The position numbers and the translations under genes were made by a program. Below, piece after piece: positions 1-14,471 of a stretch of DNA of 64,000 nt (position 1 is its first letter; every line of letters starts with the position of its first letter). A model generated the notes under the pieces. The model worked only from the letters and a program-made list of their open reading frames with translations, searched no databases and was not told the DNA's origin. Source of the stretch: Plasmodium malariae (Eukaryota; Apicomplexa; Aconoidasida; Haemosporida; Plasmodiidae); NCBI RefSeq assembly GCF_900090045.1, contig NC_041788.1, positions 930,001 through 994,000 of the forward strand, written 5' to 3'.

Positions 1-3000
1 TTTCATTACTCTTTTTAAAATTATGTTCAGATATTTCATTTCCATTTAAAACGCCATTAAATAAATTTTTATTATCTTTTAAAATATCCTGGTTAGAAAA
101 ACTGTAACCAAATCGAGGTGACTGTTTAAGAGTGTTCATATTTTTTTTATCTAATACATATTCCTCATAATCAATACTGTTATCACTGTTAATCTCTTTT
201 AAAAAATATTCAACATCCTCATCTTTTTTTTTTTTTTTTTTTTTTCTCTTCTTCAATAATAGTACTCTTTGATAAGACATTACTTTTGTCCATTATACCT
301 CGGCTGTTACATTGTATTCCTTTACTCTCTTCTTTAATTTGAATCTCACTCATACTTATTTCACCGCTCCTCTCTTCCTTACTGACACTTCCCTTAGCAT
401 CTATCCGCGTTTCTGCATTCCTGGATAATATTAGTTTATCATCCATTATGCTCTCTTCCATTTCAGTGGAATTTTTTTTTTTCTCTTTCAATTTGCTTAT
501 ATATGAGTATAACTTGTCAACTTGATTACTCATTTTTCTTCTCGAATAAACATTCTTTTTATTACTCCTATCGCTATTTGAAACGAAACTTTTAGATAGA
601 TATTTCATGTGGTTATCATCTTCCTTATAATTGCCCTCCTTATGATCACGCACCTTTTCTGCTTCATGTTCGGAGTCCATTTTCGAATCATCAAGATCAA
701 TCGAAACAGCACTAGTCAAAATGGCATTGTTTGCATACTTTGATTTTTTGCTTCCTTTATTTTTTGAAGCCTTAAAACTAAACTTGCCTAAATTTTTAAA
801 AAATTTATTAAATTTATTTTTTTTATTCCCTTTTTTAATAGCACCTACTGTTGAGAATTTATCAAATTTATTATCTTCCACATTTGAATAGTAGGATATA
901 TCAGAATTGGTACGTACACTATTTTTTTTACTATTATTTTTTATGTGCTCTTCTATGTTATTATCTACCCCTTTCTCTTCTGTTAATTTGCATTTTCTGT
1001 TCTTCGCATCCTCATTATCATGAATAACACCCTCTTCTGATTTTTCATCAAGTAAAGTTTTTTTCTCATTAACTACTTCGGAAATTTTCAATGGCTTTTT
1101 CGATATATTACTCAAGTAATTTTCCTTAACAGAATTAGCAAACATTATCGTCCCATTCTGTTGTGCGTTGTCCAGATCGCTTTTCCTTGCAGCATACTCC
1201 TTTTGTTCCTTCGCATTTTGTTCTCTTATGTTTTCTTTCTTTGCGTTTTGTGCCTTTGCCTTTTGTGTAAACGCATTTTTTTTTGAAGAAATATCTGAAC
1301 CGCCTCTACCGGTACTGCTAAATTGCGCTATTTTACTTTCTTCCTTATATTCCATCTCTGCTACTTCTTCCCCTTCTTCTTCATCCAATTCTTCCTCCTC
1401 CTCATCCGCTTCTTCGCCTTCACCCACTTCCGTTTTGCTCAATTTGTCATATCTGCTCATCATGTACATGCTATTTCCAATGTTTGATCTGCTATATATA
1501 TCATAACTGTACTCTTTCTTTAATGCTTCGATGGAAATTACTTCCCCTTTTTTCCCCTCTAAATGTAAATGATCTCCCACTTCTTTTTCTAAAATATCGT
1601 ATTCCATTTGCCAGTCATATTTATTTTCATCAGATGATGAAGATTTCTTATCCCCATTTATTTTTTGAATGGTACCATTTTCATTTGTTAACATTTGATC
1701 CTGTTTCCTACTATTTATACTGTTCTTTTTATTCGTTTTTGTATGATCCTCTTTTACATCTTCCTCTTCAGATGATTCAGATGAGGATTTGTTGCTGCTC
1801 TTTGTTTTCTCCTTACTCTTTTTTTTCCGGTTTAGATAAAATAATTTTTTAAAGGTAATCATATTACTCTTTTTGGTTTTTTTTTTCTTTTTATATTTTT
1901 CTTTTCCCATACTTTTTGAATATTTTAAAGAATAATACTCTTCATTATGAGAACTGTTCGATTTTGTTTTATGTGTTGATAAAGAATTATCTGATTTACT
2001 TTTACTATGCGAGCTTTTTTTATTCGCTTCACTTTTAAAAAATAAAAAACTATCGAAAAAAGAGCCATTGTTTTGTTTTATTTCTTTCTCTGACTGTTCT
2101 GACTTTTTAGAAGACGAATGTGAGCTAATACTTTCATACGAATTATTTATCAAATAGGATTCTTTAAGAATGTATGATTCGTCATTCCCGTTTTTTGATT
2201 TCCTCTTGGTGACAACTTGACGGATGTTCTCATTTGGGCTGTTCTTACCGTTGCTCTTCCGCTTCTCACTGCTTCTTCCCTTCTTTCCCTCATTTTTGTT
2301 CTTCTCTTCTCTTTTGTTCTTCTCTTCTCTTTTGTTCTTCTCTTCTCTTTTGTTCTTCTCTTCTCTTTTGTTCTTCTCTTCGCTTTTATCCTTCATTCCG
2401 CTTCTATTACTTGCACCGCTTCTCCTCCTGTTATTGTCGAGCTTATCCTCACCAGCTTTCTGCTGGAACTTGTCCTCCTTCGCGTTCTGCTCATTCATCG
2501 TACCGCTATTCCTCTTTTCGATGGTATCTTCCTCTTCCTTCTTTGGTTGAGAACTATCTTTATTACTCTGCTTCTGGGATTTTTTATTAAAACTATAAAT
2601 TAATGACTGGACATAGCCTTTTTTTTTACTTGGATATTTCAAATTTTCGGCATTCATTGCAATGGAGTCTTTTTTCCCAACATTATCAGCGAAAGGGCCA
2701 TCATTAATAATACACTTATCTTTGTATTCACTATATTTTTTTAATAAATCTTCTTTTTTATTATTATTTTGTATATTTAACAATTTTACATATAAATCAT
2801 GGTAACACATTGCATTCCTCTCATAATCAAGTGTTACATGATAAATATTATTATTCATAATATTATTTGAAGAGAAATTTTTTGCTATTCTTTTTTCTAT
2901 ATCACATAATTTCATATTCATCAAACCTTTCATACGACCACACCATAATTCTTTTATTTTATTATTAACACATTTTTCCATATATTTTTTTTTTTCTTCT

Positions 3001-5651
3001 TTTAATTTCTCTAATTCTATATTATTACTTATATATTCTCTTTGAAGTTTTAAATCGATCCATTGCCACTTCGAACAATCCTTTATCCACTTTTCGAATA
3101 ACTTAAAACTTCCCCATTTATCATTCAATAACTTTTCTAATTTTATTATGTCCTCTTTGCTTGATATAATTTCAAATCCCGTGTACATGCCACTTCCAAT
3201 TTTACTGCTCTCTTTCTTTTCGTTCATGGTATTACCCGTTACATAACGACCTTTTTCGTGCCATCCGCAATTTCCATTACTGCTGCTGCAACTCCAAGCG
3301 TTATTACAGTTACTATTACACTTGCACTTATTATTACCATTATTATTTCTATTACTATTAATATTGTTATTGTTATTGCGTGTACAACCACGCATATGAT
3401 TGTCCATCAGGAACATTCCGGACACTTGACCATTTTTACATACATCTCCTACAATCGGAAAAGTACCGCTAGCATTATTATTATCAATTCTAAAATTGTG
3501 AACCAACTGAGGGTTGTCATTACGCACATTCTGAACATGTTGTATACATCCATTCCCACGATAATTACCTTCATTACTTCCATTTTTGTCGAGATGAGAA
3601 TATTTGTTATCCCCTACAGTGTTATAATTATTTGTATATTCCTTATAATTCATTGCATTCTTTGCTTTATCAATAACATCATTACAAAAAATAGAACAGT
3701 CTTTAGTACTTCCAGTTACTATATTATTACTACTTTGCATCCTTCTATTGTTTTTCTTCAAGTTATAATACAATTGATTATTATTGCTACATAATTTATT
3801 AACCCATGGTGAGTTCACATTATAATAATAATTTTTCAAATCAGATAAAGCGTCTTCTTTTTTTATTTTTAAGTTAGATATATAACAATATGGCTTTTGA
3901 ATGATTTTTATCGGTTCATTTGTATTTGAAGCAACTGGGTGACTCGTAATTTTAGAGTTCCTATAATTTTCAAATACGGCACGTGCATTTTCAATAGCAT
4001 TATGGGGATAATTTAAATTGTTCAGATGGGTAGAAGACAAGTAATTATATGATGTATCAGGACGAACATTCTCATAATTACCTGTGCGTATTACATAAGG
4101 CTTATCGCCATTTCCTCGTTTAATACGAATCCTTATATTCCTTTTTAGCATATGCTCATTATTACTATCAGCATTTGTATTGTCACTATTGCCATTGCCA
4201 CTATTGCCATTGCCACTATTGCCACTGCCGCTATTATCATTACCACCATGACCTCCAATATTATAATTTTTACTCATTTCGTCCGCGTGAACATTATCAT
4301 ACATATGAAATAACCTATTAATATCTTTTGCATATACGGGACATATGAGCTGCTTTTTTTTTAGCTCCATTTCTTCGTTACATTCAGATCCATTCATGCC
4401 ATATAACTGATTCGGAGCAGGCAAAGAACAAACATCATCTATTGAACTAAGAATAATATTCATAATATTTTTTTTTATATTATGAATATCATCATTTAAA
4501 TTCTTTACATCCTTATAATATGTCTGTACTTCTTCTTCTAAACAATATTTCAATTGTTTATATAAAAAAGACAACATGGTTTTTCCAAAGGTTAACTCAC
4601 CATTTTTATCTACAACTCTTTTCATGTCATCTAAATTATTATATATTATTTTCCTTATTAAGCTATTAAATTTTTTCGTATCATACACACACAAAATTAA
4701 TTCTTTTAATTTTGTATTTATATATTTAAATTTTAAAAGATCTAAGGTAATATGGTTTAATATCATCTTATTTACGTCATCTTTTACTGTACTGTCCTCA
4801 AGTAAATCATACTTTATCCTTAATTTATTTTTTCTAATATCTTCAATTAATATATCAATTATTTCATTTTGAAATAGTAATATATATTTTAAATCATCGT
4901 ATATTCTTTTTGTATTTCCTTTCTTCTTAATCTTGTCTATATCCAATTTTATTTTTTCAATTTCTTTTTTTAAATCTTCATGGGGTTCAAAATTAAAATT
5001 TTTATCTTCATCGTCACATCTGCTGTTTCTTATTTCCTTTCTTTTTTCTTCCTTCATTTCACTCTTCTTTGCGATTCTCTTTTCTCTACCCTTTTCACTT
5101 TTCAATTCAACCTTTCCCATGTTTTCATCACACCACTGATCATTCACAAAGTAAGCAAATCTAGAGCTTCTTCTTTTCTTTCTTTTTATCTTCGCCTTTT
5201 TTATGCTATCCATCGATATTTTTCTTTCTAAATTGATTTTTTTTTTATTTATGTCTTTTCTTTTTGAAATGTCTACATTTTCGCTGTCATACGAAATAGC
5301 TTGTACATTTTTTCCATCTACTATTTCATCTTGTTTATTTAACTCACTAAAAGAAAGATAATACTTCTGTGAATCAATGTGCTTTGGATCAGATACCAGA
5401 TAATTAGAATCATATATATTCGAAGCAGACTCTTCCTCTTTGCATTCTTTCGATTTTTTTTTTTTTTTTAAAATTTTCATAAAATTATTCTTTTTTATAG
5501 GTTTTGATTTGTTTTCCTTCTTATCGCTCGATGATTCTTCCTTTATCTCTTCTTTCTGCGTAATCATGTTTGAGCTATTCATTTCGTTCATTTCCTTGAT
5601 TTCCCTTTCAAATACATTTTCCGTTCTATAAAAAATGGAAGTTATATGCAT
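1..5651 (-). CDS. Large lysine/glutamate/asparagine-rich Plasmodium protein, 3' end outside window, frameshifted
   Basis: I do not recognise a named family. The main open frame (219-5651, about 1,810 codons) starts with residues MHITSIFYRTENVF. A run that looks like a 3' splice site (TTTTTTATAG) lies just inside the start, so the true first exon may lie upstream, or MNEMNSS may be the start. Most of the chain is disordered: Lys-rich N terminus, an Asn/Gly/Ser stretch, a short repeated KNKREE block (about 2290-2395), acidic Glu runs and a Lys-rich tail. One tryptophan-containing segment near residues 830-900 (KWGSFKLFEKWIKDCSKWQW) looks folded. The frame stops at 219 just after a 22-base T run (224-245). 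On the same strand 1-223 stays open in another frame and reads like the same protein (DEDVEYFLKEINSD...). One extra base or two missing bases in the run explain the stop, so the real gene runs off the left edge. Confidence 0.8.
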
Positions 5652-5896
5652 GTATATAATTTATTTTACATAAATAGACGCACATCTATGCGTTACTCAA
5701 CTACCTACATAAAACGCACAAGGATAACGAATTACTAAAAATGTAGCATCACGAAAGAGAAGGCGTACACGTGTAAATGTGAAAGTAGGAGTAAATGTAT
5801 GTATGTGTGTACATATGTATATATGTATGATTGTGTGTATATATATATATATATTATGGAGTTGATAGATAATAACGCGGTGATAATAATTTTATC

Positions 5897-7269
5897 TCAA
5901 GATTTCATATCACCGCTTAATTGCTTAATGAACTGCATTCGTGATCTCAATAACCAAAACATTTTAATAAACAGAATACAGAAAAAAAAAATATATTCTT
6001 TTTTTTATAATAATTTTGGTAAAAAAAAAAATAAATAAATAAAAAATAAAATACAGTAGTCGATATCCACTTTTCCTAATATTTATAAAAAACGTGCTAC
6101 TGTGTATTCTGCGTAAAAGACATTAATTAAATAGAAACATATATATCCAATCGTGCACAAAAATTATAATTCGTACAATATTGTTTTTATTTCTCTTTCA
6201 TTTTCATTTTCTCTTTAACTTTCATTTTTTTTTTTTTTTTTTTTTTTATGGTTCTATAAAACTGTCTGTTCTTTTATTCGTTCGTTAATTCTTTTATTGT
6301 TCAGCACAAGTTCTATAATGTAAAAATTCCTAAGCCATACAAATTTAAAGGTTCTATATAATTTAAATATGCTACACATCTTTAACACATTTTAACATTT
6401 TCTCAATTTTTCATTGTTGCCTTTACACAGTCTTTTTAATTATGTAGATATGTAATATATTTCGTATTAAGAATAAATCTTAATTTCTACATTATAAATT
6501 TTATTTTTGTATTTCTCCAAGAAGATCATTTAAGGTAAATAATGAAAAAAAAAAATAAATAAAAATAATAAAGAATAATAAATTATGAGTTGGTGCAAGT
6601 ATAACAATTCTAAATATACTTTGTCACGCCTTGTTATACAGTATATTGATAAACATAACACAAAATTTAGTGTAATACTAATTCGCGTATATGTATATAT
6701 GTATGTATGTGTATATATGTATGTATGTATGTGTATATATGTATGTATGTATGTGTATATATGTATGTATGTATGTGTATATATGTATGTATGTATGTGT
6801 ATATATGTATGTATGTATGTGTATATATGTATGTATGTATGTATATGTATGTATGTATGTATGTATATGTATATGTATGTATGTGTATATATGTATGTAT
6901 GTGTATGTATGTATGTGTATATATGTATGTATTTATGTGTATATACATATGTATGTACTTATGTGTATTTATGTAGGTATGTATTTATCTATATCTATAT
7001 ATATTTATATATGAAGACTATTAAAATTTCTGGCTGTTGTTTCAATAAATGTGCATAAATATATTTGGAACTACACATGCTAAGTACTAAATAAAAAAAA
7101 ATAATAAAATAATATACTTAAATATATACAATACTGACGAAATTATACGTATCATATTGTATAGAGTATAAGTAGAATGTTTATCTTTTCTTTTTTTTTC
7201 TTACAAATAACTTGCGACAGAAGCATCTTGAGTGTTCTTCGAGACATCTAAGTTTAATTCATAACTCAT
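5897..7269 (-). CDS. Small three-exon gene, 55 residues, unknown function
   Basis: Proposed exons on the minus strand are 7269-7205, 6108-6055 and 5945-5897. Exon 1 begins MSYELNLDVSKNTQDAS, is clearly coding in composition and ends at a GTAAG donor in phase 2. Exon 2 follows an acceptor TTTTACGCAG and reads IHSSTFFINIRKSGYRL. Exon 3 begins after TTGAG and ends GDMKS then TGA. All phases agree and the total is 168 bases. I do not recognise the family. Intron 1 is about 1.1 kb and holds a 22-bp microsatellite, so further exons may be hidden in it. The gene is in tandem with the large gene to its left. A 60-codon reading on the other strand (5856-6038) is taken to be its shadow. Confidence 0.5.
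6685..6960. repeat. 22-bp microsatellite-like tandem repeat of TATG and TA steps
   Basis: The unit is approximately GTGTATATATGTATGTATGTAT, repeated about eight times and then degenerating. It is open in several frames on both strands (YVCMYVCI and HTYIHIYT peptides), but these are repeat translations, not genes. It falls inside intron 1 of the proposed small gene 5897-7269. Confidence 0.9.
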
Positions 7270-7835
7270 TTTAATTTGATGGTTTATTTTTTCTTTTTTG
7301 TTTTTTATTTCTGTTTCCCCCCTGTATGCACTTTGTATTTATATATGTTCATATTATTACAAAATTAATCCTCCAACAAATATAATTCTCATAAAAACTA
7401 GTTTTTTTCTTTCAGCTCTTGTAGGTATGTAAGATTAAAAATGTGCAATAATGCCTTTAAAGCTGAACATTATAATATTTTCAATATTTTTGTATATTAT
7501 ATATATATTATAACATACCTACAGGCAAATATTATACTTTAGCCATTTTGAAAATCAAGTAATTTATTAAAAAAACATACGTGTTAGGTTAGTTTTTCCG
7601 TTTCGCTGTTTCTTCGATCCTTCTTCTATTTAATATAGAAAGAATTTGTGTATATAAGTGAATGACTAGCTTTACCGAAACGATTTAATTTCATTTAATG
7701 CTTATCATAAAATACAAACATAAATTCGGGGTAAAATTATTAAGTAAAAATATGTACCAATGAAACGGTCTTTTACATACAAAAAAAAAAAAAAAAAAAT
7801 TGCACAAAAATGAACAAAATCATATGGAGTTACAA

Positions 7836-7839
7836 TAAT

Positions 7840-7878
<39 letters not shown>

Positions 7879-8012
7879 GTTATTGTTATTATTATTATTA
7901 TTGTTATTGTTATTATTATTGTTATTGTTATTGTTATTGTTATTATTATTGTTATTATTATTGTTATTGTTATTATTATTGTTATTGTTATAGTTATTAT
8001 TATAGTTATTAT
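7836..8012. repeat. Trinucleotide repeat of ATT and GTT
   Basis: An almost uninterrupted array of ATT with interspersed GTT units over about 175 bases, in intergenic DNA. Translation gives only poly-Ile/Val (plus) or poly-Asn (minus), with no flanking coding signal. Confidence 0.9.
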
Positions 8013-8049
8013 TGTTGTATATTATTCTTTCGATAAATGTACTATGTGA

Positions 8050-11000
8050 AATGGTTTATTTTCAGACAAAAATGTGATTTTTATCACTATTTAATTTTGT
8101 TTTGTGCAGGGTATAAAATACAATAACATACCTTTTGAATAAATATTATATCAATTGAAACTTTCTTTAAATATATTTTTTTTTTAATCTGTATTTAAAT
8201 TAATTTTCATAAGGTATAGGCCCCTAAAATGCTTGTTGCATATTTGTAAACGTAATATTTTTGCGTATAGTTTTATTTATTTATTTATTTTATTTTTTTT
8301 TTTTTATTCTAACTGTTACTTATTTATGACTTGCACAGGTAATTCAAATGTTGTTCTGACTGATATTTAAATTTTCCTTTTTTCTACTATTTTTTTTTAT
8401 TTCTTTCTACAATATTTACTATTTCTTTCCATAATTTTTATTAATTTTTTCCTCAATTTTTACTATTTCTTTCCACAATTTTTTTTTTTTTTTTCTTTAT
8501 TAATTGTACCTAAAAACACAGAATTTATGTTTCATTCATTATACATCCTATTTACACATATTTTAAAAAAATTTCATAATGTAATAAAATTTAACATTCC
8601 CATTCTTTTTCCTGAACGTTCATAATTTTTCTTTTTTGAGAATTTAAATTATGAAACAAATAAAAAATTAAAAAATAAACATTAATGATAATATAGGTAT
8701 ATATACATATATATAATGTAGAGGGATTATTTCATGTTCATTCATTTAATAAAATGTGTGCATAAAAGCATCTGTGTAATATATAACAACATTTATATAG
8801 AATAAATGTAAATTTTTTTGGGTTTTCAAATTACACTTATTTTTTTGGAGACTTACAGATTTCTTATTATATGAATGACAAACTATTTTCATGTCTTGTA
8901 CATTATTTTTAAAGAAAAAAGATACGATATATATATATATATATATATCTTTTTTACTACCTTTTAATTTAATATTGACTATTTTTTTAATTTCATATAG
9001 AAATAAATAAAATTATAACGAACACTTAATAAGTGTTAGACGATATTTCACATTAAGTGTAAATTCTCATAATTTTAGCCGGTCGAATTATTTTTGAGCA
9101 AAAGGTACAAATGTGTACCCCTTTTTTTACATGTACTATGATATAATAGCATTTGGTGGATATATTAGTATCAAAAAATAGTAAAAAATAGTTTTTATAA
9201 AATATTATTTATTTAACCCAAAAGGTTTTGTATGTATGTACTAATAGTTTATTTTTTTAAAAAGAATAAATTTTAAATGTGAATTTAAAAGACAAATTTT
9301 ACTATGTATTCTGTTTAAAAAAACATATATCGCTTCTTATACGTTGCGATGTTTTAACTCTTCTATTGATATTCTATTGATTATACATTGTATATATATA
9401 ATACATACTGTATGCCTTCAAACATATTTATGTATTTTTCCTTTAAACGTTTAAACAAATAAATAATAAAAATTTACGCAAAAATAATTTCACCATTTTA
9501 ATATGTCATAACTTAGATCATTATTTATATAAAAACTGTAATAGTATGTTCATATGTAAAAAAGTACTTGCCATTTTGTTCCATTACCAAAAAAGTATTT
9601 CTTATATATATATATATATATATATATTATACACAATATTATTTGTACATACATGCATATATGACATTTTACTTGTTCCTATCAACATATCAATTTTTAA
9701 GCTTTTGCCTTAATTATATTACGAACAAAAAAAAAAAAAAAAAGAAAAATGGGGACGGCAATATTAACAACAGTGTCATATAATTAAAATATAATAATAT
9801 TTTCAGAAAAAATTATTATTATTTAAAAGGGGAAAAATAATATATTTTTTCATTATCAAAAAACATTTATAATAATATCACATTTTGTCCAAGCAAAATT
9901 TTGTAATTGCAATTAAGAATATCCTTCTTTAAACACATTCATTTTAATACATCGGAATTACAATTTATAATAAAGTATTACATAAATACTTGTTTCAGTT
10001 ATGCATATATATAACATTTCCCAATCCTTTCCTATTTTTTTTTTTTTTTTTCTTTGCTTATTCAAAAAATATATGCATTTTAAATGCTTCTAACTGATAA
10101 AATAAAACATTATAAAAAATGTTTTTAATTTTAAAAAAAATTATAGAATAAATATTCACCACATTTAAAAGCACATAAGCACTAGGGGACTGTTTAAAAA
10201 AAAAAAAAATTGAACATTTTAATACATCAATTGTATAATAATATACATTAGAATATTTATATAAAAATACTTTCAAATAAGTTGCACAAAATCAACTTAT
10301 CGTTTATATTATAAAAACAACATTATTTAATTCTTAAAATAACACCATAAAAAGTAGTTTAAATATAACATTATCATTGTTTCCAAAAAATTTCTTTCAT
10401 TTAACTAAGTATTGCAGCGCAATAAGTAATTATATGTTTTGTGAGCAATTAAATATATATGTGTATATCGTATATATATATATATATTATCTACATATAT
10501 ATATATATATATATATGTCAATATATACCTATATATAATTTAGTATCTTTTTATTTTCGTTTGAACACAACTGTAATAAAATATTATGGAAAAAAATTTC
10601 CCATCATTAATTTATCATAAGGGAAAACACCATATATTTAAGCATTCTTTTTCACATTTCAATATTTTGCAATATTTTCTTATGCAGAAGTTATGTGAAA
10701 AAATATAAAAAAAAAATATTTAGTACCTTTTATTATAAGGACAATATATAAATTATTTGTTTACTGCTATTGTAAATAAATTTGTAATTATATAGTAAAA
10801 GGGGTATATTATATATATGTATATATATATTATATGTATATATTTTTTTTTTTTCTTCCCCCGAAATTATATAATGTATACATTAGAAAAATGATTAGGC
10901 GTTTTATTCCAAGTACATACGTTTATATAACAAAAAAAATTATATAAAAAAATTCTACATTGAACTAAATATATTTACACCTCTTAATAAAAGAAAAAAC

Positions 11001-11171
11001 ATTAAACATTTACATATATATATATATATATATTTATATACATATTTATATATATACATATTTATATATATAAATACATATTATTTATATATAATATACA
11101 TATTATTCATATATAATATACATATTATTCATATATATATACAGAATATTATATATATATAAATATATTTT

Positions 11172-11203
<32 letters not shown>

Positions 11204-11854
11204 ATATATTTTTACGTATATACAAATTTATTATTTTTCAATGTACTCTTTTTTTCCATAAAAAAGTACTGGTTTGCAACGAAACAAATAAAATAGAAAA
11301 AAGAGAAAATCCATTTTTCATTTTATCTAAATTTTAGCCCATTTTTCTTTTCCATAGTAAAAATTTATTTAAAAATTAATGATTAATGATTAATTTTTTT
11401 ATTTTTACGTATTACATCAACACAAACTGCATTTGTTGGCGTTTTGAAGTTTTTAAATAAATTATGTAAAACGTAAATGGTAAATATAATATATATTTAC
11501 ATTTATATATATTATATAATTATATATATAGTACTTTTTTTTTTTTTTTCCACGATAATTACGTATATTTATTATTATTATTTTTTTAATTAATTTTTTC
11601 ATTATTATTGTACATTACTTACATCATTATTCTCACTTTTTTCACAATTCATATACATGCTTTAAAAAATTTTGCACTGGATAGTACTTTGTAAATTAAT
11701 TTATGAATTACATATAATATATAATGTTATTATTTATATAATTATTTTTTTTATCATGTTTTACTGAATTTTTTTATTAAAATAAATTATCCAAAAATAA
11801 TAAAAAAAAAAAAAAATATATATATATAAATAAATAAATTAATTAATAAAAAAA
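8050..11854. other. Long AT-rich intergenic region upstream of the eIF4G-like gene
   Basis: No gene could be supported in these 3.8 kb. The region holds poly(T), (TA)n and mixed TA/TG runs; 10441-10530 and 10981-11220 are almost purely A and T. It lies between divergently transcribed genes (minus-strand gene ending its 5' side at 7269, eIF4G starting at 11855), so it should contain both promoters and 5' UTRs. Short coding-looking fragments occur at 7451-7550 (plus) and 7570-7625 (minus) but could not be joined to anything. Confidence 0.6.
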
Positions 11855-14405
11855 ATGAGTTGTATTGATGTGAAGCAGGAAAATATACAAGATATTGAAA
11901 AAAACGTAAATGAAGTAATAATATATAAAAAAATAATAAAAAATAAAATATTTGTTATGTTATATTCGTTATTGGAGTTGTATATATACATATACATATA
12001 TGTATGTATATATTACGTGCAAATGTACATTTGTTTATTTGCACGAATATTCATATAATCATTAATTTTTTCTCTTTTAAGGCAAAAGATTTTGCAAAAG
12101 ACGTAAATAAAAAAAAAGGAAACAGTCATCATATGAAGAGGTACATACAATAATGAAAATATGTGCAAATGTATGTGTGAAAATGCGAACCATAGAATGA
12201 GCCTAATTGTCATTATTTAGTCATTTTAATTTAAAACACATACTTGTATATGCATATGTATATATTTATACACACACACAAGTGCATATCGTATATATTT
12301 TTTTCCCCTTACAAAGATTTAACAAGCCAGCACAAAGTAACAACACGTCGAAAACGTACAAACTGCAAGGATCTACTAGCATGAATACAAATAATAATAG
12401 CCATAAAAATAGTAGCAGTCAAAATAATAGCAGTAATAATAATAATAACAGCTCTAGTAATAATAACAACATTAATAATAACAACAACATTAATAATAAC
12501 AACAGCAATAATAATAACAACACTAGTAATAATAACAACACTAGTAATAATAACAACAGTAGTCATAATAACAACAGCAATAATAATAATAATGATGAAG
12601 TCGTAGATAAGGAATGGAATAAATTGAGAAGCGGGTCTAATCAAACTTTTAGAAATACAATTAAGTCCATTGAAAGTGACAACTTTTCATCTGTCAATAA
12701 AAAGGATAGTTCAATGGATCAAGGAAATTGGAGATTCAAAAAAGAAAGAAATTCAACGAATTTTAGAAACAATAATAATCATAACACGAATGAAATGAAC
12801 TCAAATATGAATGGTACAGAATTTACAAAAAATAATTACAATAAAAGTCCGAGCAGATCAAATAGCTCAAAATATAATTTTAATAGGCCATTTAAACATA
12901 GCCATAGTAACAACAGTAATAGCAACCACAATAGTAATAGTAAAAACACAAAGGGGAATAATTCTAGTATGGAAAATTCCAAATCCATTGAATCAAATGC
13001 CAAAGGAATGAACAAAAATTTTAATTATAGTAGTAGTGCTCTAACGAACAGTGTGAATAATGTGGATTTAGAGAACTATACAAATAATGAAGTTATTTTG
13101 AATAATCAAAATCATCAAAAAAATACTAGTCAGAATAATTACAATAATTCTAGCGGAAATATGAATAATAGTTTCAACAACATGAATAATAAACCATTTT
13201 ATAAAAATTCAAATCGAAATAATAAATTTTATAAATCTAATAGTAATCAAAATAATGATGGTACAAACAATTACAGCAATAATATAGAGTATAAGGAAAA
13301 GAAGAAAAGTATTAATAATTATAAGAATCATTATAAAAATCATAATTATAAAAATGATGGGAATGCAAGTAATATTCGGAACAGAAAAACAAATACTGAT
13401 GAAAATATGAATAGAAACAACTCAATTGATTTTAATGTGAACACAAATTATAATATTTCCCAAGCGAAGTTTACGGAGCAAAGGGAAGGTGCAGCAGATA
13501 ATAATAGTAATAATAATAGTAATAATAATAATAGTAATAGTAATAATAACTATCAGAGCAATGATGCGCATTTCACGGGACAGATGACCATACCAAATAA
13601 TACAAGTAGTCAAACTTATCTTAAACAGAAGTATGATAATAACAATGCCATGAAAAGTGAGGATTTTAACAGAAGCGATTCACCTGTCAGTGCGAAGGGG
13701 GATACGGGCAAGTACCACGGTAGTTACTTGAACCAAAATGATATAACTAACAGTAGTATAAATGTCAACAATAATAAAAACAGTAATATTAGCCGTAATC
13801 ATGGCCGTTCTTATAATAATAGTAAAATGGGTTTATCACAGGTACAAAATTCTGTGTTCACGAATTATAACAATCAAAATAAGCAGAGCAACATGTACAT
13901 CAATATAAATAATGAGGGATCCAATAGAAATAGGTTAGATTTTTTTAACAGTACAAATTCAAGCAATAAATTTACAGATAGAAACAAAAACAACGATGAT
14001 ATAAACAATAATTCTTATGTTAAACGAGGAAATAATTACATAGATGAAAGTTATTACATGAATTCCGAAATGAATGCTAGTTTTAGAAGCAGCGGAGAAT
14101 CACGTAATTCAAGTAATACGAATAGAATAAAAAATAATAATGATAGTTCAAATTATATGAAAAGAGAATGTACAAGTGTAAATAATTATTACATAAAAAA
14201 TATTGATAAGCAAAATAGCCATAGTTATAGTACATATGACAACTCACCAAATGTAAATACAAATGAGAGTTTTAATGATCACTCTGATTTTATGAACAAG
14301 ACACCTGTATTTAGTAATACAAACATGAAGATGTGTGATAATACCAACATAAATTTTAATAATAATAATAATAGTAACAATAATAATAGTAACAATAATA
14401 ATAAC

Positions 14406-14471
<66 letters not shown>

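Noticed and set aside
2217..2603. Three overlapping plus-strand ORFs rich in Leu, Phe and Ser
   Set aside because: Antisense shadows of the KNKREE repeat in the minus-strand gene.
5856..6038. Plus-strand 60-codon ORF MELIDNNAVIIILSQDF
   Set aside because: Antisense to the minus-strand exon 5897-5945, and its end is poly-Lys/Phe low complexity.
6667..7014. ORFs made of Met-Tyr-Val-Cys-Ile repeats
   Set aside because: Direct translation of a TATG/TATA microsatellite on both strands.
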